Shown piece by piece: positions 36,101 through 47,826 of a DNA stretch of 64,000 nucleotides (positions are counted from its first letter, which is position 1; every line of letters begins with the position of its first letter). Origin of the DNA: Hypholoma sublateritium FD-334 SS-4 (Eukaryota > Basidiomycota > Agaricomycetes > Agaricales > Strophariaceae); assembly GCA_000827495.1 (NCBI GenBank), contig KN817524.1, positions 498,262 through 562,261 on the forward strand, in the 5' to 3' direction. The notes under the pieces were generated by a model that had not been told where the DNA came from, did no database searches, and saw nothing but the letters and a program-made list of their open reading frames with translations. The position numbers and the translations under genes are program-made.

Positions 36101-39100
36101 GATCATTGGCCCGACGTAAGAATTTCATTGCACGAGAACTTTCTCGGCACTTGGATGAAAGCTCAAGATGTAATGTGCAGCGGCTGTGGGAAAACGTCCA
36201 TGTTGATGGCATTGTTAGGTCTGTGAGGATCCATGCCAAATTTTAAATTTTAAATTTTATTCAATCTTGTAGGGGAAATGCACTTCATGCCCTTGAGCGT
36301 CGAATCGTGGTATAACCTACCTCGATCAGGCGGTGTGGCGTATGCAGCACAGGAATCGTGGGTGCAAAATGCAACTATACGCGAAAACATTTTGTTTGAG
36401 TCCCCGTATGATGAAGAGCGCTATCAAAAAGGTTTATATACCATGCTCAAGCACAATTTCTTCAACATAAGTTTTTACTGAAACACACGTCACTTATTAG
36501 TACTCAAGCAATGTGCATTGGAGCCGGATCTTAAACTCTTTGAGGCTGGCGATCAAACCGAGGTTGGAGAACGAGGTTTAACCCTCAGGTGAGTTTTACT
36601 TTCACGTTGAACAAACTATGACACTACTTAGCCTTGCTACGAAAATCAACAGTGGCGGTCAGAAAGTACTTGACTACGTTTGTTCTATTCATAACAAGAC
36701 ATCTAACGGAGTTATAGGCCCGGGTCACCCTCGCGAGGGCAATATACTCTCCAGCCCAAATTATCTTATTGGACGATGTTCTTGCGGCTTTAGATGTCCA
36801 CACGTGGGATGAATCCTTTAGCTTTTCAAAATTTAAAAGTTGATGAATTTGCGCAGTTCATCTTGGATTGTGAATCAATGCTTTCGCGGTGACCTTGTGA
36901 AAGGCAGAACAATTTTGCTAGTCGTGCGCGTTCTCTCCTCCTTGTCTCACAGTTTGTTGTATTCATGCCTCCCTAGACACACAATGTGGCGCTCGTTGGT
37001 CCTCTTGCACAATTCATCGTCTCAATCGGCCTAGACGGCGGTATTCGCAGTCAGGGCACCGACATTGGAACTGTCATATCAAGGGACCCTAGCCTTGCCT
37101 CAGAAGTGCAGCACAACAAGGAGCTCGCCGAAAAAGAGGCAGATCAATCCCCAGCTGCCCCAGCACCTGCAGGACAATTGACGGTGCCTGAAGAGATTGC
37201 GCAGGGTCATATCACTTGGAAATCCATGAAGTTGCTACTATTAGGGCTTGGGGGCGACCATCCTATTTTCTTCTTTGTGGTTATTTATTCGGCACTCATT
37301 CTACAGTGTCTCTTTCACGCCGGACAGCCATGGTTCCTTGGTAATTGGGGTGCCCAATATGAAACTCATCATCCGTCTGAAGTTTCTCTTCCATTGTGAG
37401 TTTTCATATCATAGAGCCGTAGTAGTGCTCACTAGACTTTAGCTATCTTGCCGGATTCTCTGCAATGCTCCTTGGAAATCTGGGCATGTTTACGCTCGCA
37501 AATGGATATTTCTTCTATCGATCTATCGGTGCCTCCAGGACAATTCACGACAAATTGATTAAATCTGTTTTTGGGAGCACCTTCAGGTCTGTACTCAATG
37601 CATCATTATGTGGTTGTGGAAACCAACCTTGTACTTTATCACCTGCTTAGGTGGCTGGATCAGACCCCTACTTCAAGGATTCTAGCCAGATGTACCCAGG
37701 ACATTCGCACTATTGACACTCGAATTGCTCAATCGTTGATGTGGGTGATAAGTCAAAGTCTTGGCGCATTGGTCAAGCTCTGTATCGTGGCCTACTTGAC
37801 ACCAGCCTCTTTTTTTCCTGCGGTGGGTATTGGATTGCTCGGTATTTGGATAGGAAATCTATATCTGAAGGCCCAACTTTCGGTCAAACGGGAATTAAGG
37901 TCCGTTGAATTATGGTTACAGCGGCACGATGCTGAAATATCCGATACAGTAATGCCCGCTCTCCAATGTTGGCACACTTCAGTGCTGCTATGCACGGCCT
38001 TGGTAAACAATTATATGAGTTGATAAAATGAACAGGCTACTGACTCCAAGTCGATGGCAGTTTCACTGCGAGCATATAGCGCACAAGACTCCTTCAGAAT
38101 CGAATCCTACAAACGCATCGATCATTACACTCGCACGGCTCGAATCTCCTATGATCTGAACAGATGGATTGAAGTCCGTATTGATGCTCTAGGGGCCATA
38201 TTCACTTCAGGGCTTGCGGCGTATCTGGTATATGGGCCGCCTGGCACTAGTGCATCAAACACTGGATTCTCGCTCAATTTAGCCGTCTACTTTTGTCTGA
38301 ATATCTTCTGGTTGATTCGGATATTCAACGAATTGGAAGTTGAGTCCAACAGGTGTGTTATTTGAATAACGCTTGCCTGGATTTATCTCCTGATATATAT
38401 ATATAGCTTGGAGCGCATTCAGGATTACATCGATATTGAGCATGAAAAGCTCCCGACCGAAGCAAATAAACCTCCTGCGTCATGGCCCACAAGCGGGGCT
38501 CTTTGCGCAGAGAATTTGAATGCGCGATACTCTTCAGTAAGTCGAGGATTTAAAACTTTGATATGTCACCCTCATTTTTTTCACCCCCAATCCACCAGTC
38601 TGGTCCCAAAGTCTTAAATAATATATCCTTTGATATCACCGCTGGAGAGCGCATTGGTGTAGGTAAGGATGCAATTAATCAGACCACGGTTTGTAAGATT
38701 GCTCTGACCACTTCGTAGTCGGCAGAACAGGGAGCGGAAAGGTGCTCCAGCTCGTCAATACCTCTCCTTTTATCACATTAATATCTTGCACAGAGCACCC
38801 TCACGCTCGCCTTACTACGCTGTATCTTGACGGAAGGCACAATATACTATGACGGAATTCCAATCGATAGTATCAATTTGGACATCCTGCGTTCAAACAT
38901 AACTATAATCCCCCAGACGGTCAGTGTAATCTATCTCATTGAACTGCATAGTTTTCAATGTTGAATGTATTGATTCTAGCCTGAACTTCTGAGTGGTATG
39001 TACTCATGAAACTAGACCTATATCCTAATTTACTGCTATTCAGGGACGCTTCGCGAAAATCTGGATCCACTGGGAGAGAATGATGATGCAACATTAAACA

Positions 39101-39749
39101 GTGCGCTTCAATCTTCGGGTTTACTATCGCTGCAGCGGGACAAGGAAGTCTTCACACTTGACACTCACATATCTGGTGGAGGAAGCAACTTGTCGGTAGG
39201 GCAGAGACAAATTGTTTCCCTTGCCCGAGCTATCGTTCGCAGAAGCAAGCTTCTGATCCTTGATGAAGGTTTATACTCTCTCCCTCTTGTCGTGGTCCTG
39301 CTGGTTGCTAACATATGAGAAATCCTAGCCACGTCTGCAGTTGGTATGTTGTATCAAAAAATGTTTAGCCCCATGATATTGAAGTCGTTCGATTCCAGAT
39401 TACAAGACCGATACTGTGATCCAGCGCACACTTAGGACTGAGATTGGGCCAGACGTCACCGTCATTACCATTGCCCATAGGTTGCAAACAATCATGGACG
39501 CAGATAGAATCGTCAGTTTAATTGGTTTTGGGAGACAAAAAATGCTCACCTAAAATTCAGATGGTCCTGGACTATGGCAGTATTGTAAGTGCACTGTTCA
39601 CTGGAGTTAAATCAACTTCGCTAAATTTTAAACTTCAGGTGGAGTTTGATTCCCCAAAGAATCTACTCAAGAAAGATAGCGGCATCCTCCGTGCTTTAGT
39701 TGAAGGCAGTGGAGAGAAGGAGAATCTTGTTGCTTTGGTGGATTATTGA
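33113..39749 (+). CDS. Full-size ABCC (multidrug resistance-associated) ABC transporter
   Basis: ATP-driven exporter with two transmembrane and two nucleotide-binding domains. Exon 1 (33113-33177, [16 protein letters not shown]) splices in frame into the TM-rich N-terminus, which then extends with TMD1 to about 35800. NBD1: Walker A PTGCGKTS is rebuilt across an intron near 36120-36180; Q-loop [18 protein letters not shown]; signature [13 protein letters not shown]; Walker [19 protein letters not shown]2 lies at 37450-38350. NBD2: Walker A GRTGSGKST across an intron at 38740-38800; signature [14 protein letters not shown]; Walker B KLLILDEATSAVD; H-loop TIAHR. Over 20 exons, with no frame-breaking lesion found at the motifs checked. 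Substrate unknown. Confidence 0.9.
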
Positions 39750-41170
39750 CTGAGCACACAATAGAGTGTGGTCCAAGTTCAATGGATGTTTGCAAGGGCC
39801 CAGCAATGATTAATGACGGGTGAAGTAGTAAGTCGGTGGAGTAGTCAGTCTTACTGTGCTGAAGACGTGATATCAAATTTTTGAGTGTCATGTTGCTGGC
39901 AAGGACCAGCCTCATCATATAATGAGCTTGTGTACCTGGTTGTGTTTCAGCTTTACAAGTCAAAGTATCACCTTGCTGAAAGCAATGGTCCCACATTTGC
40001 CCTCCATCCCTGAATTGATCACATCCAGATTCCAAACAATTAAATGCCTTCGCAAGTTGGTCTCGAATACGTAAGTACAATGATGCGGACGCGTCACATC
40101 AGAGCCCTACCCTTGGTCAAGTCGCGGACTTGCGGCAACTCTTCGCGCGCATTGCAGAGGTTCATCAAATCACGGTCTCATATGCCAGGCTTTCAGTCGA
40201 ACGCCATCGTCACCCGTTCATTTCGTCAGTGTCCCCGAAGTTATCCTCCGAAAACAACTTTCTCCATCAACGTCACATCAGGTCATCCGATTATGGTGGA
40301 AATTGGGTGGAAATGTGTTTCTGGAACTAGTCTCGCGCCCTACATCTAGTCTCCCTAAAGCAGCCGCCTGACTACTTTTTCAACCTTCGTGAACTGCGGA
40401 TACCCTACATCCCCCCTTTCTGAATGCTCGGCTCTTTCAACTCCATCTTCCCCACAATCATATCTGTCACCTCTCTTGGAACTTAAAGGCTTGCCACCAT
40501 TGCCTGTACCACCTCTTCCCGAAACTGACACCCTTCACTGTGTCTCCATGACAGAATCTAGGATGAAAGCTTGGAATCCCGACAGACCTCCTGAAGCTGG
40601 CATCATTGCAAACCCCTTCAAAAATTGTAGACCATCTAGACGAAAGTGCAAACACCACCGGCGAAAGCCCTAGCTTTTATTTGTATTTCATAGCGTACAA
40701 CAACGGACTTCACCCTTGCGCTCCCTCCTGTCTTTCTCTCTGAGTGTTGGACAGTATAAGAGGACTTGGATTTATTCGTACTACTTCGCAGCTCAGTTTG
40801 CAGCAGTACATACTCTTGTCTAGCGAGGTCAAAGCGAGGTTGATCGTTTTTCGATTTGGCCTAAGTTGTCATTGACCGTTGACGTACATAGTTAGATTTA
40901 GAATTGTAACTGTAACATAATTTTATTTTGCTCATTACTTTCTGAATGTCATTGCTGAGGCGACCGCAGGTCGTCCCTTTATTAAAAGTAACTAGTACAG
41001 CGCATTTCGTTTTGAATGGGAAGAGTGTGATTGGGCGGGAAGGAGTGCAAAATCCCGTGACACGAAATATCTCGGGTGCTCGTCGCCAACCCGTGAAGCT
41101 ATGATCAGAGTAGGGTGACGGTGCTCTCTTGTTCCTTCCTCCTTCTATGCCCACTTATCTATTCGGAACA
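39750..41170. other. 1.4-kb stretch with no supportable gene
   Basis: A Pro-rich ORF at 40389-40673 starts on GTG, not ATG, and shows no family signal; the ORF at 40044-40349 likewise. The right part must hold the complex I subunit promoter. Confidence 0.5.
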
Positions 41171-42163
41171 ATGTTCTCCAAACTCCCTAGATCTGCTCTA
41201 CCACGAACTGTGGCCCGGTCCCGTTTTATTTCTTCGACGCCCTCTAGAAACTCTGATGCCCTCTTCGTGGTAAATGTCCTCCCAGCTGCAGTTCCGATAC
41301 AATCTGAATAACTATAACAGCACCGAGATACACCATATAACAACCCCAAGGTACTCCACTCGACTAAACTCCAAAATCACCCTGTCTTACCCTTTGGATA
41401 GATTGCCTTCGAATTCGACGCAGAGAATATGAAGCGCGCCCAGGATATTATTTCTCACTATCCACCTCAGTACAAGAAAGCCGCAGTGATTCCCCTTCTG
41501 GATCTGGGTCAGAGGCAGAACAAGGGATGGACGAGCATCAGCGTGATGAACTACGTAGCCAACCTTCTTGGCATGCCACCTATGCGCGTGTACGAAGTTG
41601 CCACATTCTACACCATGTTCAACAGGTACGTTCTGAGGCAGTAGTTCAGATTCTATGTGTCAATGCGCTCTGGTGCAGGGAGCCCATTGGCGAGCACTTC
41701 GTCCAAGTCTGCACCACCACGCCTTGCCAACTTCGGGGTTCAACGGAAATTCTGAATACAGTTTGCGAACACCTTGGGGGCATTAAACCTGGCCAAACAA
41801 CCAAAGACGGAAAATTCACAGTTGTCGAGGTGGAATGTCAAGGCGCTTGCAGTAATGCTCCAATGATCGTTGTCGGGGATGATTTCTACGTAAGCGCTGT
41901 ACAGCTTTTACATTTGCCATTTTTCACAAGTTTCTCAGGAGGATTTAACTCCAAAATCGACCAAGACAATTCTAGATGCTTTCAAGAAAGGAATGAAGCC
42001 AAAACCCGGTCCTCAAAGTGGCAGACAGACCAGCGAGAATTCGGCAGGCCTCACGACATTAACTAAGAAGGTATGATTCCGGTGACATTCTGCATTCTTT
42101 TCGCTATATTGAATTTTTCAGCCTTACGGCCCCGGAGAGTTCTGCCAACCGGAATTCCAATAA
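41171..42163 (+). CDS. NADH:ubiquinone oxidoreductase 24-kDa subunit (NDUFV2 type)
   Basis: Mitochondrial complex I subunit of the N-module carrying a [2Fe-2S] cluster. The start [25 protein letters not shown] is an Arg/Ser-rich mitochondrial presequence. Splicing after FV adds [10 protein letters not shown], then [21 protein letters not shown]. Conserved blocks [19 protein letters not shown] and [13 protein letters not shown] follow. Cluster ligands are the two Cys of [11 protein letters not shown] and the two of [10 protein letters not shown]. The C-terminus [14 protein letters not shown] ends at TAA 42161-42163. Six or so exons. Confidence 0.96.
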
Positions 42164-42280
42164 GGCCCAGGTTACCATTAGAAACACTTCGGTTAAATTT
42201 TAATGAAAATACCATCAAGATATAGTTATATCGTTGCAGCGCGTCACTCTTTGGCATGAAAATCATTACAAGGTGCAAAC

Positions 42281-44368
42281 CTAGTCGTCACCTTCTCCAT
42301 CATCGTATCCGTGCAGGCCTTCTCCTCCTTCAGCCAGCCTCTCTGTGATATAGCTAACACCAACGTCAGAAAAGAATGGGTCAAATATAGAACTATGACC
42401 CACAATATTTCTTCTTTGAGGTCTTGACAATAACGATCTAAAAGGTCAACATCAGTATTGCGAAACAAATATTATATTGGATATCTCCGCACCCAGAGGC
42501 AAGTCGCGTTCGTCGTGTCCTGACGAAAAGTAAGCAACCGATTCAAATGTTATAATTCGACAAACCGAAAGGCATTTCAATCTCATCAGCAATTCCTTCA
42601 ATTCCCATGAATGTAAATGCGACTGCAGTCACCACGGGAACAGTGCCCCATCCTAAGTCATGGACAAGGGTCATCGGCAATGCAAATAGATACAGTGTCA
42701 CACATTGCTTTAGATGAATTGCGTCTGTAAATTTATGAGCTTTGAATCCCAGAAATGAATTAAAAATGACAAAAATGACTTGCAAGATATAGGTATCGGA
42801 GTATTAGCCACACGTTCAAGAGCCGTGAGTTGGTCTACAAGACCGGATATTCTGAAAGAATTTACACTCATTAGCATTTCCCCTCCATCTGGCAATCCAA
42901 TATCATCTACTGACATCTGTGTAAGACCGTTGAGACCTGCAATGTATTTTAGACGACATACTCTAATATAAATAAGCTAAACACACCTGCAGGTCCGACA
43001 GTTTCCAGGAATCCGTCGCGTCTGAAGCTATAAACTATCCGCCCAAGTTCGTGCGCAATTCTGTATCGAATGAAGTAAGCATTACTAGGGGTTCTTTGAG
43101 CGGTATTGAATGGCTGACATGAGCGGAAGCGGAAGCGAAGCTTCATCGGCAAATGGATGAAACTCGATAGTGCGGTGAGTATCTTGTAGCAGCGGCGTAG
43201 AGTGATCGACCAGCTGCTGTTTACTTCTCTTGACCCGAACTCTTTTCGTCGCGTCGGGAGTACTCCTGCCACTAGGTGGGGCATTTGTGCTATCGGCGGT
43301 CGTTGCGGCCGAGTCCCTCTTGATCGCCGAGTATGTGCCAGTGTGCGACGTCCGCTGGGTGGTGTACCCAACTTCGTCAAACCGCGCGAACGACGGCGGG
43401 AGGACGTCATGGTAGTCTGCAAACTTCACACCGTCCTCACCCCGCAGGTAGTGCTTGGTGGCGAAGACGAATGAGAGCGCAAGACGTATGGCCTCAATCT
43501 TGCGCTTGCGAAGCTGCGCGTGGCTGAGGTCCGTGACGGGTGTTTTTCCCTTTGCGAATGCAGGCTGTGGGTCGGTTGGCGGGAGGCCGACGTTGATCCA
43601 GATCATGCGCGATAGATTGCGGACGTGGGCCACAACGGCAGCAAATGACTTGCGGCCTTCCCAGTAGCGCTCGTACGATGTACTATTGAATAATTGTGTC
43701 AGACTGGTGAAGTGAAATAATGAATAATAAGACACGCACCCATTTCTGATATTGGTTTTAGATTAATTGTTGGCAGTTCGCGTAGACAGTTGAGATAAAT
43801 AATTTTGACTCTCACCGAAAAACCAAAATGAGGCCAACCTTATTGAAAGGGAAAGAAAGGTCAACCGTTCTTCGCCTTTTGATCTGATTATACCCGACGA
43901 TGCTTACCACCACAGACAACAGGGGTACGATAGAGTTGATGAGAACCAACTTGTAGCCTTTCGTCGATGCATAGCACACAAGGACAGAGAAGAGGGTGAC
44001 GGTCAAAACGGGTCCTATAATCCGCGGTAAAATCTATGGATATTTGAGAGGATAATAGTGAGTTCCCAAGCGGTAACGAGGAACTAGGTTTCTTCGGACG
44101 TACGCTCCCTTTGACGCGCAGTACATCGGGCAGCCATGAGTACTGTGAGACGTAAATCAGATATTAACGCAATAGACCTTGCAATAGACCTTGACAGTAT
44201 GTCTACCTTTCGTAAATCCTTCCTTTTGATCCTGGGGGCCTATGAATATGAGATGTGTGAGCTAGCGCACAACAAGGGTCTGACTCGTCCGATAGATGGA
44301 AATTTTTCGATACGTACGCTGATATTAGGAAGAACGGAACTGAAGGAGCTCTTCATGGTGCTTTGCAT
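42281..44368 (-). CDS. Bestrophin-like (UPF0187/RFP-TM) anion channel protein
   Basis: Predicted multi-pass channel of the bestrophin/UPF0187 superfamily. Joining exons by phase gives, from about 44368, a basic start (PRIKRKDLRK) into YSWLPDVLRVKGS, then ILPRIIGPVLTVTLFSVLVC (TM1). Next comes LINSIVPLLSVVVSIV (TM2), then TSYERYWEGRKSF and RNLSRMIWINVG, the family hallmark. A long Ser/Thr insert lies at about 43150-43420. The C-terminal half has DTGxGTVPVV-like DLGWGTVPVVTAVAFTFMGIEGIADEIE, PFGHDERDLPLDRYCQDLKEE and an acidic end HGYDDGEGDD (stop 42281-42283). About ten exons. The first exon is uncertain. Conserved features suggest chloride transport, unproven for fungi. Confidence 0.85.
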
Positions 44369-44933
44369 GTTGGAAAAATAGGAGGAGTCGAGCTTGACCG
44401 CACTCCGATGAGCTTTCAGTCGCGGCTGCACAGTGCAAATGTCGCGTGAGCTAGAGTAAGAAAGTCGGCTACGGCAGGCTACGGCCGCGGTAATGAAATC
44501 TACGTCGCGTGCCAAGGCAACGGGTGCAGTATATGACTATTAATAGACAACCAACTGCCCAGTTATATTCGAGTACTACTAATACTGCCTGTGCATAAGC
44601 AATGCAGTAAGAGGAGAATTTGTAAGTGAAGTTAAAGTGCGGGGTTCGGGAGGGGTTGGGGCACTTTTCCTCCACATATCTCCGTCCCGACGTCGAGAGT
44701 CAAGAGGAAGCACTCGACGAAATGTATCCAGGTCGAGAAGCTAATACTACTTGTAATGCATCCATGGACGCCTCGACGAGAAGTAAGTCTGCGCTTTGAA
44801 AAACGGGGCTCAGGTGACCCGACCGGGAATGGCGATAATGCATTCCTTCTATGACATGGTTTCCCGCAGCAATTGTCCGCCAGAAGACGCGACTGAAGCA
44901 TTTCAGGTACGACGATTGGGTATTGAATGCTGA
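44369..44933. other. Spacer between the bestrophin-like gene and BMT2
   Basis: About 560 bp. ORFs here are shadows or short, and no gene is supported. It holds the bestrophin-like gene promoter and the BMT2 3' end. Confidence 0.45.
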
Positions 44934-45977
44934 TCAAGGTTCTAAGTCTTGTTCCAAAGGAAGGGAACCGAGAATTATGGCGAAATTGTTTCGTTGGCCC
45001 GTGCGTAGTACTGTTTTTTTCCCAAATATGCACGATGACTGGGAATCTAGCGGAGTCGACTTGCGGTATAACCAATAGCCCATTTTACCGTCTTTCTTCC
45101 ATTTTTCCTTTGTCTCAGAGAACCCAATGGATTCCATGAGTGACTTGAGATGATCGAAGGTAACATATCGAGAATTAGCGACACAGGGCAAGGGGAGCTA
45201 GAAAAGTTCTGAGGTAAGATGGTAATAAAGAGTCCTTGAGAGATGTCCACCTACAGCAAGGAATAGAAGGCCGTCTGGGGTTAACATTGTGTGGGCAAGC
45301 CTGAGCATCCTGCCTAGTACATAGACAATGATCAATCAGCGATGTCGATGATGTCCCAGATCCTCGAAGACGGCCCACGTACCTCTGTCATTTGGAACTG
45401 GTACAAAATTTAGGACCAAACTCAAGCTAATTGCATTCCACTTTTGGTCGTGTTCTTTCAGATCCATTGTCAGGAAGTCTTGTTCCTGTATCTGGGGATG
45501 TCGGGAATGCAGATCGATTGGCGTACAGTCAATCCAAGTACTGCAACTCTTGTAATTGTCCGGTTTCAGGGCCCCCACTTCAAGAAGCCTGTGGCATATA
45601 AGAACTTCGTACGTTTCTCGAAAGCTACATACACACCGAAGTTTTCTTTTGCCCTTGTATAAAGCATGGATCTCTAAATCTTTCATCCACGAAATCAACA
45701 CTTTTTCACTACCACCACCACGTTCTTCGCGTTGCCCTAAAGATGATAGCTCTTGGTATCTTTCTAAGCCGCCTATATTTTCAAGCTCCTGTTTTATTTC
45801 TGCTAATGCGAGAGTACGACTGGGATCATTGCTGTTCTCAAGATTTCGTTGCTGTTTTAGGAGCACATGGTATCTTCGAATAGTGGTGCGGCAGGATTGA
45901 GCTGCGGTTGAGGCTGAGGATGTGTTTGCAGGGGCAACATCTACGATAGGGTTCTTTCTTTTACGAGTTTTAGGCAT
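44934..45977 (-). CDS. BMT2: 25S rRNA adenine-N(1) methyltransferase BMT2
   Basis: Nucleolar SAM-dependent enzyme that methylates an adenine (m1A) of large-subunit rRNA. The start MPKTRKRKNPIVDV (45977) is a basic nuclear tail. The family blocks are LENIGGLERYQELSSLG and, after an intron, LLEVGALKPDNYKSCSTWIDCTPIDL (in outline). They continue with HPQIQEQDFLTMD (SAM pocket acidic loop) and LSLVLNFVPVPNDRGRML. The C-terminal domain has KKDGKMGYWLYRK and RTGQRNNFAIIL, ending at 44934. Three or four exons. Confidence 0.92.
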
Positions 45978-46299
45978 AATTATCACTAGGAGCTGAAGGG
46001 TAGAAAGCAGAGATAATTTTGAGATAATTGAGAAACAAACTTGAATTACTTACCAGTTGCAACATCAAAAATCTCTATAGGCGGCCCGGGTAGCGGTGCC
46101 AGCATGATGCGGCTTCGACACATTCCGTGTCCTTGACAGAAGCTTTCATCATCCGCCTGCTCAGCGTTCGGCCAGCTTCACATTCCTCTGCAGGTAAAAT
46201 GGGTAAGAGGCTATTACACGGTAAGTGCGTTACAATACCTCGCATTTTTACCGACTAGAAATTGATTCGTTTGTTGTTCTTGCGAAATTCTTGTTTCTC

Positions 46300-47319
46300 A
46301 TGCAAGGCCCACTGAGGCAGCTCCTCCCCCTGGTCACCTTTCCATCCTTGAGTGCATTGGCTGTGCACTTCATATGGAACCGCTTCATAGAAGCGAATAT
46401 TGGCTCGCAGATTGGCACTCAATGCCATAGAGATTATACCCCCCCTGCAGATTCCCTACAAAAATCCTATTTCACGCCGTACACTGGGTTCGATGCATTC
46501 GACGAGGCGATGTGCCCCTTAGTTACCTTCTTTGACGCCCTTATCAACTGCACCGACACTCTCCCGTTCCTCACCTACGCCATCGCAACCTCCTTGCCCC
46601 TGGTTTTGATCCCCAACGTGGAAGCTCACCGAAAGGGTCAAAGCTGTTTCTTGGCCTATCCTGTGATATTCGGACTGCTTTCACAGGTCGTGTCTGTCGG
46701 CGTCATCTTTCCCATCTACTGGCTTGTGTTCATATTGACTGGAGGGCCGCAGAAAACCGCAGAAAGTCCTCTGCTCTCGTATACGAAAGCCCATGCCGAA
46801 GCCCTGATATTTGGCATCTTTACTGGTGCTGTCATTCCTTCAGTAGCCATGCTCATTATGAATGATTTTCACATCACGGCAATATGGCAGTTCTATCCAG
46901 TCCTGGTCGCCGTCGCTCAGTTTTCGCATCTTCAATTCAGACCATCGTCTCAATTTTCTTCATCGGGTTATGATCTTCTGCGAATGCTCTATATCGGCTG
47001 CTTCATAACATCGTCCTCATCTCATATATCCACAATTTGGCCAATGGTGGCCGATTTTTCTGCCATAAAGGAATTTCTGACACCTTCCCTTACTCCCTTA
47101 CCATATTCGTCTTCCCTCAGCCTGCACCTTCTGGAGTCCTTGAAGTGGGATATCACATTTGCGTACTCGTCGACGGCATTGGGCATGCTTTGGTTTTCAA
47201 ATAATTTGAAGGAATTGGTTACCATTATTCTATGGTACAGTGTCGCCATACCATTACTTGGATTCGCGGCAGCTGTCACTGGTGTTGCAATTTGGAACGA
47301 GGGAATTATGGCTCAATGA
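46300..47319 (+). CDS. Multi-pass membrane protein of unknown function
   Basis: Not recognised. From MQGPLRQLLPLVTFPSLSAL (46300) it is intronless, about 340 residues. Seven or so hydrophobic segments are seen (about residues 8-25, 85-105, 118-145, 180-200, 210-225, 290-305 and 310-330). A loop holds a conserved-looking FDAFDEAMCPLVTFFDALI. An alternative start is exon ATG at 46210 (MGKRLLH) spliced from GTAAGT at about 46221 to the CAAG acceptor at about 46305, which would bypass the first Met-Gln. Divergent from BMT2 with about 320 bp between. The topology resembles fungal integral-membrane proteins found near secondary-metabolite genes, but no such genes are near here. Confidence 0.75.
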   Translation: MQGPLRQLLPLVTFPSLSALAVHFIWNRFIEANIGSQIGTQCHRDYTPPADSLQKSYFTPYTGFDAFDEAMCPLVTFFDALINCTDTLPFLTYAIATSLPLVLIPNVEAHRKGQSCFLAYPVIFGLLSQVVSVGVIFPIYWLVFILTGGPQKTAESPLLSYTKAHAEALIFGIFTGAVIPSVAMLIMNDFHITAIWQFYPVLVAVAQFSHLQFRPSSQFSSSGYDLLRMLYIGCFITSSSSHISTIWPMVADFSAIKEFLTPSLTPLPYSSSLSLHLLESLKWDITFAYSSTALGMLWFSNNLKELVTIILWYSVAIPLLGFAAAVTGVAIWNEGIMAQ

Positions 47320-47379
47320 TTTGAGTGTTACTTGAACTGGCTTCGTTCTAACTTCATCGAGCTCCCAGTATATATATTA

Positions 47380-47735
47380 GGGCCAGTCAAAGTTAGCGAT
47401 TATGAGAAAGATTACGAAAAAGATTGTGGAAGGATTATGGAGTCGAAAATCGTGGGAGAATCCACCAGAATCATTAATCGTCGTGAATCCATGAAACGCC
47501 TCTGGAGGCGTTTATCGAGACGATTATCCCTCGATTCTGATTCTNGGTTGATTGTCGTNGTTGGAGGGATAATCCTTACTCAATCAGTCTGCAGTAATCC
47601 CTCAATAATCTTCGCTTAATCCTTTGAAAAATTTGACGGTCAAAGTTGAAATGGATTATGCAATGATTATGAAAAAGATAATCTTACAAGAATCACAGGT
47701 GAATCTTTTTCATAATCCTTAACTTTGACTGGCCC
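47380..47735. mobile_element. 356-bp MITE-like element with terminal inverted repeats and TA flanks
   Basis: The ends are inverted repeats: GGGCCAGTCAAAGTTA at the left equals the reverse complement of the right end. Similarity continues inward for about 34 bp (GATTATGAxAAAGATT). Both ends are flanked by TA (47378-47379 and 47736-47737), as left by Tc1/mariner-type transposition. There is no ORF for a transposase. A perfect 9-bp hairpin AAACGCCTC/GAGGCGTTT lies near 47492-47512. Two N bases (47545, 47559) show unresolved sequence inside the element. It lies between two genes, not within coding sequence. Confidence 0.8.
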
Positions 47736-47826
47736 TATTGTATACTAAATATGTTGTGACACAAGGGTGATACGGAGGATGAGTGTTAGCAATATAGTGG
47801 ATGTGCTACTCTATGTAGGGGCATCT

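Noticed and set aside
36600..36840. Apparent frame breaks in NBD1 of the ABC transporter, suggesting a pseudogene
   Set aside because: Canonical short introns rebuild [13 protein letters not shown] and [15 protein letters not shown] in frame; no lesion remains.
40389..40673. Pro-rich 94-residue ORF
   Set aside because: It begins on GTG rather than ATG, has no family signal and no convincing flanking exons.
46225..46299. 25-residue N-terminal extension of the multi-pass membrane protein
   Set aside because: That frame begins with GTG and overlaps a GTAAGT donor, so it is more likely intron or 5' UTR.
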